Positions 1 through 4,700 are shown, counted from the stretch's first letter. The stretch is DNA of 5,142 nt from Deferribacteres bacterium (GCA_013152795.1 JAADFS010000132.1:1-5142), one strand, 5' to 3'. Notes: generated by a model not told the origin, from the sequence alone. Translations and numbers: made by a program.

Positions 1-359
1 TCTTCCGGCAGGTCAAATACATGGAAACAGCCCCTGTCGAATACGAGGTCAAAGGGGCCGGGTGGAATTTCGTCCTTCAGGACGTCTGCAACAATGAATT
101 CGATACTTACGCCGGCATCTGCAGCCTTCCTGCGCGCAATCTCTGCGGCGGTTGGGGAAACATCTACGGCCGTCACCTTGAAACCCTGTCCGGCCAGCCA
201 GACAGCGTCACTGCCTGTACCTGCCCCGACCTCCAGAACAGGGCAGGGCGGGATGGAGTGTTCCCTGATTATCCGCTCCAGGTTTCTGTCATGCCCGCCC
301 GTGTCCCAGGGCAGGTCACCCTTTCTGTACCGTTCCTCAAAGTCTTTTGTTTTGCCCAT
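1..359 (-). CDS. class I SAM-dependent methyltransferase, N-terminal part (runs off left edge)
   Basis: This is the first 119 codons of a methyltransferase that would transfer a methyl group from S-adenosylmethionine to an unidentified small molecule or protein in the cytoplasm. The frame opens at an ATG (359-357) and has no stop before the window edge. Visible features are an N-terminal stretch with LPWDTGGHD (residues 16-24), seen in thiopurine-methyltransferase-like and related families, the glycine-rich SAM-binding motif I VLEVGAGTGS (41-50), the acidic end of strand 2 AVDVS (64-68), an AD pair (91-92) near the adenine-binding site, and FDLVFDRGCFHVF (103-115) covering motif IV. The start is the only ATG near the beginning of the homologous region; its Shine-Dalgarno (GGAAAGAGA) is weak and distant. 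It lies 116 bases downstream of the HNH gene on the same strand and may be a housekeeping neighbour rather than a defence gene. The fold is certain; the substrate is unknown. Confidence 0.9.
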   Translation of the reverse strand, partial: MGKTKDFEERYRKGDLPWDTGGHDRNLERIIREHSIPPCPVLEVGAGTGSDAVWLAGQGFKVTAVDVSPTAAEIARRKAADAGVSIEFIVADVLKDEIPPGPFDLVFDRGCFHVFDLPE

Positions 360-385
360 ATGATTGCCTGTTCTCTTTCCGGCCC

Positions 386-400
386 GGTATTATTTATACC
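386..400. promoter_or_regulatory. perfect palindrome and AT-rich -10-like region upstream of the methyltransferase
   Basis: GGTAT-TATTT-ATACC is a perfect inverted repeat with 5-bp arms, about 27 bases before the methyltransferase start. On the minus strand it reads GGTATAAATAATACC and contains a TATAAA/TAAAT -10-like hexamer, but I see no convincing -35. It abuts the truncated repeat copy starting at 398. It could be a promoter, an operator or both; this rests on symmetry and position alone. Confidence 0.3.
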
Positions 401-430
401 TTACAGTGGCATAAAAATATCGCCTGCGGG
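398..430 (+). repeat. truncated copy 1 of the dispersed intergenic repeat
   Basis: The sequence ACCTTACAGTGGC, then an A-rich stretch, then ATCGCC and TGCGGG, matches the left third of the repeat seen at 1370-1449 and 4494-4573 in the same orientation. After about 430 the match stops, so the hairpin core and the right-hand ATCTGCGA...CTTCAGTG part are missing. It sits between the methyltransferase and HNH genes. The rest of this spacer (431-475) holds only a weak TTGAGA/TCTCAA inverted repeat (434-458). Confidence 0.65.
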
Positions 431-475
431 GATTTGAGATCGGTAAAAAAGCTCTCAATCTCAGGAGGAATTTAA

Positions 476-1363
476 TCATAACTCTCTATGTTCACCCCGA
501 AATACTTCTCTTATATGCCAGTTGACAAACTTTCTATCGGGATAGTGAGATTTTCTCTGTGGAGGGGTAATCTTTTTACCATGAAACCTCATCAGCCATT
601 CCTGAAATCCAACAGTCCCGTAGGCGTGAGCAGATACCAATATTTCCATCTTATCAGACAGGGTGAAAGCGCCTCTATCAAACAACTTGTGATGTAATGC
701 ACATAGCGCAATGCCGTTGACTTCGGTATCGGGTCCGCCTGCCTGAGACCATTTAATATGTGCTGCTTCCAATGCGATAGGGAAATGGCCCAATCTCACG
801 TCAAATCCACACACCGCACATCTATATTCATATGCTCTTAAAATATTTTCCCGAAATTCAGGGTGTCTCTTTTTTTCTTCAAATCTTTGTGGATCAATAT
901 CGATACCCACTGATTGCAGAATATCCTCATGAATTGAAGAGGGGAAATTTGAATCCAAGAGTTCCTGCACTATTTGGAATGCTAACTTTTTATCGGCCCG
1001 CAATCTATTGAAAAGATGTTTCGGAAATCCACCTGCAACCCTATAATTAATAAGATCTCTCTTTTTTGGATCCCCGCTTTTATTGAGTTCAATCCCTTCG
1101 GCCCCGGAGACCTCCCACAGTTTGTCGTTTTGCAATCTCCAGAAAGGATATTCTGTTCGATAATGCAAACGTGCCGGGCCAAATTCCCTTAATAACATAT
1201 CCAATTTTTTATCTATTTCTTCATAGGAAATCATTCTGTCTTTGTTCTGCAATAATTTCCCGAGGGCATACAATAACAATAGTGGTTTATGAGGTGCTCT
1301 TTCTCCCCCTTTTTTCCAGACGGTAAGGCTGCTGAATTGTTTTGCAATTATTTCATTATTCAT
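476..1363 (-). CDS. SBD-like/HNH restriction endonuclease, candidate phosphorothioate-DNA-dependent (type IV)
   Basis: This 295-residue protein is predicted to cut foreign DNA carrying a backbone or base modification. The N-terminal half (about residues 8-150) begins with FSSLTVWKKGGERAPHKPLL (10-29), a signature I associate with the sulfur-binding domain of ScoMcrA/SprMcrA-type enzymes, and continues with the YPFWRLQND block (72-80). The C-terminal half is an HNH nuclease: zinc-type cysteines C182 and C185, then EAAHIKW with H202, N216, and C221-A-L-H224-H225. All HNH catalytic and zinc positions are intact. About 295 residues fits the SBD-HNH arrangement. The start ATG is preceded by AAGG with an 8-base gap; that Shine-Dalgarno-like sequence lies inside the adjacent repeat (copy 2). 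The gene ends in TGA at 478-476. It appears richer in A+T than the ImmA/PIN genes, suggesting separate acquisition. The nuclease call is firm. Specificity for phosphorothioate is an inference; relatives may read other modifications. Confidence 0.85.
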   Translation of the reverse strand: MNNEIIAKQFSSLTVWKKGGERAPHKPLLLLYALGKLLQNKDRMISYEEIDKKLDMLLREFGPARLHYRTEYPFWRLQNDKLWEVSGAEGIELNKSGDPKKRDLINYRVAGGFPKHLFNRLRADKKLAFQIVQELLDSNFPSSIHEDILQSVGIDIDPQRFEEKKRHPEFRENILRAYEYRCAVCGFDVRLGHFPIALEAAHIKWSQAGGPDTEVNGIALCALHHKLFDRGAFTLSDKMEILVSAHAYGTVGFQEWLMRFHGKKITPPQRKSHYPDRKFVNWHIREVFRGEHREL

Positions 1364-1634
1364 TTATTTAACCTTACAGTAGCAAGAAAAATATCGCCAG
1401 CGGGCAAGGCAGCCTGCCGGAGAAGCTTTATCTGCGATTTCTTCAGTGAACATTCCGCACGGCATATCGGCTTCCCGCGGTTCGTGTCCTCTGTTTTCTT
1501 TGCATCTTCCATGATCATCCTGTTGTACCTGCCGTTTTTGCGACTTTAACAACGCCTCTTCTCTTTCTAATGTCAGTAAGAGGTTTTTCAATAGCCGTCA
1601 CAGAAGGGGTTCCCTGTGTGCTTGCACAGGCGCA
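1364..1634. other. 271-base spacer between the PIN and HNH genes
   Basis: About 80 bases are repeat copy 2. The rest (1450-1634) holds no ORF I can support. Minus-strand frames include a 75-codon ORF (1591-1364) and a 50-codon ORF (1512-1360) overlapping the HNH start by 4 nt, but both run through the repeat and look like its chance translations. A 15-codon micro-ORF with a CDGSH-like ending lies at 1635-1588. I see no clear intrinsic terminator or sigma70 promoter here, so the HNH gene could be read through from the PIN operon or have its own undetected promoter. Confidence 0.55.
1370..1449 (+). repeat. copy 2 of the dispersed intergenic repeat
   Basis: About 80 bases match copy 3 (4494-4573) closely: left end ACCTTACAGT, an A-rich stretch, a GC hairpin core (1397-1420, arms CGGGC and GCCTG/GCCGG), then AAGCTTTATCTGCGA and a right end CTTCAGTG. 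The left end (CCTTACAGT) and right end (CTTCAGT) are near-direct repeats of each other. The element ends 6 bases before the HNH start codon, and on the minus strand its TGTAAGG edge lies at Shine-Dalgarno distance from that start. Confidence 0.8.
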
Positions 1635-1635
1635 T
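1588..1635 (-). pseudogene. micro-ORF with CDGSH-like C-terminal motif, possible gene remnant
   Basis: A minus-strand frame whose ATG shares its A with the PIN gene's stop (TGATG) encodes 15 residues, MRLCKHTGNPFCDGY, then TGA. The piece resembles the end of a CDGSH iron-sulfur motif (C-x-C-x2-S/T-x3-P-x-C-D-G-S/A/T-H), with one cysteine, PFCDG and no final histidine. The same frame stays open upstream into the PIN gene (EVHL precedes the Met). It may be a decayed fragment of a small iron-sulfur protein or pure chance. It is too short and incomplete to bind a cluster. Confidence 0.2.
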
Positions 1636-2138
1636 CAGGTGGACCTCTTTCTGCGATCCAACACAAAACGCGCGCGCTCCTTGCGCAGCATTTCAAAAGG
1701 GGTCATACACTTAACTTGCACACCTATGCACACATTCGGAATTTTCACTTGCCTGACACCATCGCTTGCCACCTCATGGGTGACAACAACATGCTGGTAA
1801 GCCAGCGCATAGGCGACAAGATAATAATCGGCATCCTGAAGAAAAGCGCTCACCGCGGCCGATCGATAGTTTTGCCCCTGCACCCACTGGCTTACAGTGG
1901 CAAGTGACGCCAACATTCGTTCATCCGGCGGGAGAAAGAAATCGGTACCCATCCGTACCGCCCACTCTGATAATTCATCGTTGCCTGCCTCCAGTTCGTC
2001 TGCAACCTTCTCAATGCTGAATACATTGCCTGCTTCGTTCTGTCTTTGCAACCACTCCCAGAAGGCGGGACAGAAGTCCATCCCATAATGAAGGCGCTTG
2101 GCCTGAATGAATACATTGGCATCAAGCAGATATGCCAT
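1635..2138 (-). CDS. DUF4411 PIN-like protein, probable toxin RNase
   Basis: This 167-residue protein is predicted to be a metal-dependent RNase of the PIN superfamily and the likely toxin of the pair with the upstream ImmA-like gene. Starting at ATG 2138-2136 it begins MAYLLDANVFIQAK, with the first PIN aspartate (D6) at the end of strand 1. Further candidate acidic residues are E45/E48 (IEKVADELE), D102 and D104 in FLQDADYYLVAYAL, and E122 in VVTHE. HYGMDFCPAFWEWL (17-30) and the PNVC strand (134-137) are typical of DUF4411 proteins. A start ten codons upstream (2168) exists, but the shorter start puts the conserved strand at the N-terminus and gives a TGATG one-base overlap with the upstream stop, implying translational coupling. 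The family call is strong; toxicity and RNA target are inferred from context. Confidence 0.88.
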   Translation of the reverse strand: MAYLLDANVFIQAKRLHYGMDFCPAFWEWLQRQNEAGNVFSIEKVADELEAGNDELSEWAVRMGTDFFLPPDERMLASLATVSQWVQGQNYRSAAVSAFLQDADYYLVAYALAYQHVVVTHEVASDGVRQVKIPNVCIGVQVKCMTPFEMLRKERARFVLDRRKRST

Positions 2139-3283
2139 CAGACACCCACCCCAAGGCGTCTCTTCCATTCGTTAAAGGTCTGCTCTTTCCTTATGCCGAG
2201 CAGTTGGAAGGCTTCGCGATACAGTGTCTGTCCCTCCAGCGTGCTGACAATCAAGGATCGAACGAATCTTCTGCTCGTCCGCATATCCTGCGTCAAATAG
2301 AAATCACCCCCTGGGGAGGATTTTGCCCGTTCCCGCAGTTTGTGCGCTTCCCGGCTGTATGTTTCCGTAAAAATTTGTCGGGAAATCTTTTTTGCATCAA
2401 GAAGCCTCCGGAGGATAACCAGCGTGCTGACTTTGAACCGTCGCGCAAGGTTTTGAACTTCTTCAAGAGGCTGCTTCCGATGCAGGTACTCCCTCAGGTC
2501 TTGAAACGGCACGAGGAACTCCGCTGCCACGGCATTACACCAGCGCTCTGTTCTGTCAGGGGGGGCGGAGTCGGGTCCTGCATCCGAAACCGCACTCTTC
2601 CCAAGCCATATATGTGCTAACTCATGCGCAAGGGTGAATATCTGGGCAGCCTTGGTATCAGCACCATTGATGAAGACCAGTGGAGCCAGATCGTCTGTCA
2701 GGGCAAATCCCCGAAATTCGCCTGGGTCAAGCCTGCGCCGGTTGTTGGTGCCGACCACTCCGCTTATCATAACAAGCACTCCCATATCTTCTGCATGGTC
2801 TATGAACTGCCTGAGTGCCTCGGTCCAGCTCGGACAACTCTGCCGCTCCTCTATTCCAAAGTTCAATGCCTGTCTCATCGCTTCAGCAGCCTCTTCAACA
2901 GGGGAATCAATCGTCCCCGACCCAACGAACGGGCACGTTTCTTCTCCGGCAGAGCGGGCATAATCCCGGTACCATGCCTGGCGGCGCTGGCAGAGATAAA
3001 TTACATCCAGCAGATCAGGGCTCGGCGGCCTCTGAGTTGTACCGCTCATGGTCCGCAGATCAGGAATCGGGATGCGCTCTTCAGGCGGTTCGGAGAGGAA
3101 CAGATAGCCTACAGGCAGCCGGACGGCCTTTGCAAAATTCTCAAGTTGTGTAAGGGTTGGCTTGGCCTTGCGTTGCTCCCATTGAACTATTTTGGGAAAC
3201 TTCCTTTGCAGGTCTTCCGTGCTAAGGCGAGCCCGTTTAATTGCCCAGCGAAGCAGAGCCGGTTCGACATCCACTCTGATCAT
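2138..3283 (-). CDS. XRE-HTH / ImmA-IrrE family metallopeptidase (COG2856-type), probable antitoxin/regulator
   Basis: This 381-residue protein combines DNA binding with a zinc peptidase domain. Residues about 8-63 form an XRE-like helix-turn-helix (PTLTQLENFAKAVRLPVGYL, 42-61), including the typical exit into a LFLSEPPEE linker. The peptidase core is at about 165-262: FTLAHELAHIWLG (216-228) carries the HExxH zinc motif (H220, E221, H224), and NAVAAEFLVP (250-259) supplies the third ligand candidate E255. Relatives include ImmA, which cleaves the ICEBs1 repressor, and IrrE/PprI, which cleaves DdrO. HTH-COG2856 proteins next to a PIN-like gene form a recognised predicted toxin-antitoxin pairing. 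The start is well supported: AAAAAAGGAG ends 7 bases before the ATG, with a strong promoter just upstream. It is first in the operon and overlaps the PIN gene by one base. It may repress its own promoter. Whether it cleaves a partner is unknown. Confidence 0.92.
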   Translation of the reverse strand: MIRVDVEPALLRWAIKRARLSTEDLQRKFPKIVQWEQRKAKPTLTQLENFAKAVRLPVGYLFLSEPPEERIPIPDLRTMSGTTQRPPSPDLLDVIYLCQRRQAWYRDYARSAGEETCPFVGSGTIDSPVEEAAEAMRQALNFGIEERQSCPSWTEALRQFIDHAEDMGVLVMISGVVGTNNRRRLDPGEFRGFALTDDLAPLVFINGADTKAAQIFTLAHELAHIWLGKSAVSDAGPDSAPPDRTERWCNAVAAEFLVPFQDLREYLHRKQPLEEVQNLARRFKVSTLVILRRLLDAKKISRQIFTETYSREAHKLRERAKSSPGGDFYLTQDMRTSRRFVRSLIVSTLEGQTLYREAFQLLGIRKEQTFNEWKRRLGVGV

Positions 3284-3304
3284 CGCAATTCTCCTTTTTT
3301 ATCT

Positions 3305-3332
3305 ATTATACCGGTAACCGCGGCGGTATCAA
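3305..3332 (-). promoter_or_regulatory. sigma70-type promoter of the ImmA-PIN operon
   Basis: On the minus strand TTGATA (3332-3327) and a perfect TATAAT (3310-3305) are separated by 16 bases. The predicted transcription start near 3298 leaves a short leader of about 15 bases containing the AAGGAG Shine-Dalgarno (about 3290-3296) before the ATG at 3283. The hexamers, spacing and position all agree. Confidence 0.75.
3309..3328. promoter_or_regulatory. imperfect palindrome inside the promoter spacer, candidate operator
   Basis: TACCG at 3309-3313 and CGGTA at 3324-3328 form exact inverted arms around a 10-base GC-rich centre that includes GGTAACC. The site spans the region between the -35 and -10 hexamers, where a bound repressor would block RNA polymerase. 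Because the operon's first gene carries an XRE helix-turn-helix, autoregulation is a reasonable guess, but 5-bp arms can occur by chance. Confidence 0.4.
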
Positions 3333-3491
3333 GAGCCGGCAGGATAACTGTATTGCCATCAGGATGCTGTATTGTAACGGGAAATTACACGATCCGGCAA
3401 GAGGCCCGATTTGTAATCAATCCTTTTTTAACGTATCGGCGGTCGAGGGGTTCAACTGCGCCGGGCACGCGACGTTCGGCCCTTATGGTTG

Positions 3492-3500
3492 TGATATAAT
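3492..3500 (+). promoter_or_regulatory. extended -10 promoter candidate for mntA-hepT
   Basis: TGATATAAT is a perfect TATAAT hexamer (3495-3500) preceded by the TGn extension. No good -35 is present at the proper distance, which fits an extended -10 promoter. The predicted start near 3507 gives a leader of about 117 bases to the favoured mntA start, or about 24 bases to the alternative ATG at 3531. Confidence 0.6.
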
Positions 3501-3522
3501 AAAACACACTTCCATGGCAATT

Positions 3523-3529
3523 AAGGAGG
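3523..3529 (+). promoter_or_regulatory. strong but oddly placed Shine-Dalgarno, AAGGAGG
   Basis: A near-perfect ribosome binding sequence lies only one base before an ATG (3531) that is in frame with mntA, which is too close for normal initiation. The favoured mntA start at 3624 lies 94 bases further on and has only a weak AGAG before it. No ATG, GTG or TTG sits at the usual 5-9 base distance from the site. Confidence 0.5.
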
Positions 3530-3623
3530 CATGTACGGGAACGCCTGCCCCGCTGCCGGCATTGTTATGCATCAGTGTGTTCGGCCGGAGTGCCGGATAC
3601 CGGGTTGCAAACAGAGTACCATC

Positions 3624-4034
3624 ATGAAAGAAAACGAAATAGTTAAAACCGTGCTCAAGCATTACCCGCAAGTACAGGCTGTCTACCTCTTTGGCACTTG
3701 CGGAACAGAAGATGAACGGCCCGGCAGCGATATTGACATTGCCATGCTCCTGCCCCCGGCAGAAGCAGTACAAACCGGTTCCCTGTTAATGAGCGATTTA
3801 TGGCTTGAACTGGAAAGGCTTTTAAAGAAAGAGGTGGATTTAATAAACCTGCGCATGGTGAATACGGTTTTTCAGAAAGAGATTATTTCAGCAGGACGGC
3901 GTATTTATTGCGCGGATGAATATGCTGCGGACGAATTCGAGATGCTTGTGCTTTCCTACTACCAGAAACTGAATGAAGAAAGAGCGGAGATTCTGAAAGA
4001 AGCCTTGAAAAGCGGAAGATTTCATAACGTATGA
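3624..4034 (+). CDS. mntA: MntA-type minimal nucleotidyltransferase antitoxin
   Basis: This 136-residue protein is predicted to neutralise the downstream HEPN toxin by transferring AMP from ATP onto it, as shown for Shewanella MntA. The polymerase-beta-type active site is AVYLFGTCGTEDERPGSDID (residues 19-38): the usual G-S-x10-D-x-D appears here as G24-T25-x10-D36-I-D38, a conservative serine-to-threonine change. The third acidic residue is probably D72 in EVDLINL. The start at 3624 gives the normal family length. A 167-residue version starting at 3531 would add a cysteine-rich, unlikely-looking extension (four Cys in about 27 residues), although a strong AAGGAGG stands right before it. The stop overlaps the hepT start by 4 bases (ATGA), a classic coupled arrangement. 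The pair is divergent from the ImmA-PIN operon. Family and role are well supported; the start is less certain. Confidence 0.92.
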   Translation: MKENEIVKTVLKHYPQVQAVYLFGTCGTEDERPGSDIDIAMLLPPAEAVQTGSLLMSDLWLELERLLKKEVDLINLRMVNTVFQKEIISAGRRIYCADEYAADEFEMLVLSYYQKLNEERAEILKEALKSGRFHNV

Positions 4035-4459
4035 ATGATATTGTATTGAACAAGAAAGAGAGCATCGAGAGGTGCATCAAGCAGATAAGGAGATATTATG
4101 CGTTGAAGAGTGATGTCGCCTTTGAAGAAGACCACTTGAAGCAGGATGCCATTGCAGTAAACCTGCAGCGTGCATGTGAACAGGCGATCGATCTGGCCAA
4201 CCATACGATAAGGATAAGAAAACTCGGCCTGCCCCGGGAAAGCAAGGAGAGTTTCCGGTTGCTCGCCGAAAACAGCATAATTCCGCAAGGGTTGGCTGAC
4301 AAACTGGCAAAGATGATAGGATTCCGGAATACACTGGTACACGAATACCAGAAGCTGGATATCAACCTGATGATTGATGTAATTGAAAACCACCTGAATG
4401 ATCTTCTGGATTTTGCCGATTATATTGTGAAAGAATTTACCGACAGCCCTGCGTCATGA
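4031..4459 (+). CDS. hepT: HepT-type HEPN RNase toxin (DUF86)
   Basis: This 142-residue all-helical protein is predicted to be the toxin of the MntA-HepT module, an RNase acting as a dimer on cellular RNA. The catalytic RX4HXY motif is intact as RNTLVHEY: R99, H104 and Y106. In characterised HepT proteins the tyrosine of this motif is the residue MntA modifies with AMP, so Y106 is the predicted target. The upstream helix QRACEQAIDLANHTIR (46-61) and the GFRN lead-in (97-100) are typical of the family. Length matches the usual 135-145 residues. Translation starts at ATG 4031, overlapping the mntA stop by 4 bases; GGAAG about 12 bases upstream could add a weak ribosome binding site. The gene converges on the helicase fragment, with 265 bases of repeats between them. 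Confidence 0.93.
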   Translation: MNDIVLNKKESIERCIKQIRRYYALKSDVAFEEDHLKQDAIAVNLQRACEQAIDLANHTIRIRKLGLPRESKESFRLLAENSIIPQGLADKLAKMIGFRNTLVHEYQKLDINLMIDVIENHLNDLLDFADYIVKEFTDSPAS

Positions 4460-4493
4460 TTCTCCGGCCCTACCGCCCCGGTTATACAACATT

Positions 4494-4573
4494 AACCTTA
4501 CAGTGGCATAAAAAAACACCGGCGGGCAAGGGAGCCTGCCGGAAAAGCTTTATCTGCGATACCTTCAGTGGTA
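4494..4573 (+). repeat. copy 3 of the dispersed intergenic repeat
   Basis: The element runs from AACCTTACAGTGGC through an A-run, a hairpin core at 4519-4542 (arms CCGGCGGGC and GCCTGCCGG, one wobble pair, loop AAGGGA), AAGCTTTATCTGCGA, to ACCTTCAGTGG (4561-4571). The outer ends ACCTTACAGTGG and ACCTTCAGTGG are direct repeats differing by one base insertion. It matches copy 2 over nearly its whole length and copy 1 over the left third, all in the same orientation. Confidence 0.85.
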
Positions 4574-4582
4574 ACAGCTCAG

Positions 4583-4618
4583 CCCCCTCCCCCTAACCCC
4601 CTCCCGAGGGGCGGGGGG
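4583..4618 (-). repeat. C-tract/G-tract block with G-quadruplex potential and hairpin
   Basis: Four C-tracts (5, 5, 5 and 3 bases, 4583-4605) with short spacers give GGGAGGGGGTTAGGGGGAGG and beyond on the minus strand, which meets the usual G-quadruplex pattern. They are followed by G4-C-G6 (4608-4618) on the plus strand, so the C-tracts can alternatively fold back into a strong hairpin. It lies downstream of both convergent genes and could stall transcription from either side. Its position next to copy 3 suggests it belongs to a larger composite repeat region. Confidence 0.7.
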
Positions 4619-4665
4619 ACTTGTCTCTTCTAAACTTCCAATATCCCATCGCCTTACAGCCGTTG

Positions 4666-4700
4666 AACCCGCAACCCGTAACCTGCAACTCGCAACCTGG
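4666..4700 (+). repeat. degenerate 7-bp tandem array, five units
   Basis: The units are AACCCGC, AACCCGT, AACCTGC, AACTCGC and AACCTGG, sharing an AACYYGB-like pattern. They stand about 25 bases from the point where the helicase reading frame ends. A short CCTTACAG (4652-4659), identical to the left end of the ~80 bp repeat, lies just before them. Confidence 0.8.

Larger units (their letters stand above)
3284..3623. other. 340-base divergent intergenic region between the two toxin-antitoxin modules
   Basis: It holds the minus-strand promoter at 3305-3332 and a plus-strand extended -10 at 3492-3500. An imperfect direct repeat AGGAT(AA/G)CTGTATTG occurs at 3341-3355 and 3361-3374, and a TGTAA/TTACA inverted repeat at 3373-3389. 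The part from about 3400 to 3480 shows nothing I recognise. An open frame at 3364-3627 crosses it but lacks a ribosome binding site and resembles no family I know, so I do not call it a gene. Confidence 0.6.

Noticed and set aside
21..437. Plus-strand open frame of 138 codons, and a second one at 94-363
   Set aside because: Both are antisense to the well-supported methyltransferase and show no family resemblance.
434..458. TTGAGA/TCTCAA inverted repeat as a terminator of the HNH gene
   Set aside because: The stem is only 6 bp, AT-rich, with a 13-base loop and no T-run after it on the minus strand.
463..697. AGGAGG at 463-468 followed by a plus-strand ORF from 488
   Set aside because: The gap to the ATG is about 19 bases, too long, and the frame is antisense to the HNH gene.
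1360..1591. Minus-strand ORFs of 75 codons (1591-1364) and 50 codons (1512-1360) before the HNH gene
   Set aside because: Their C-terminal halves are translations of repeat copy 2, no ribosome binding site is evident, and I recognise no family; likely spurious.
1891..1904. CTTACAGTGGCAAG, a 13 of 14 match to the left end of the repeat
   Set aside because: It lies inside the PIN coding sequence and encodes ordinary residues (LATVS region), with no further similarity; coincidence.
3440..3480. GGGGTTCAACTGC resembling a tRNA T-arm
   Set aside because: The arms do not pair and no acceptor, D or anticodon stem can be built around it.
2132..3499. Long plus-strand open frames of 162 and 291 codons
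   Set aside because: They are antisense to the ImmA/IrrE gene, which has clear motifs, a promoter and a ribosome binding site; shadows of a GC-biased coding frame.
1370..4573. Repeats as integron attC sites
   Set aside because: The element ends are direct, not inverted; the 7-base core GTTRRRY appears at most once by chance, and there is no integrase in the window.
398..4700. CRISPR array
   Set aside because: Repeat copies are over 900 bases apart with whole genes between them, and the tandem array has 7-bp units with no spacers.
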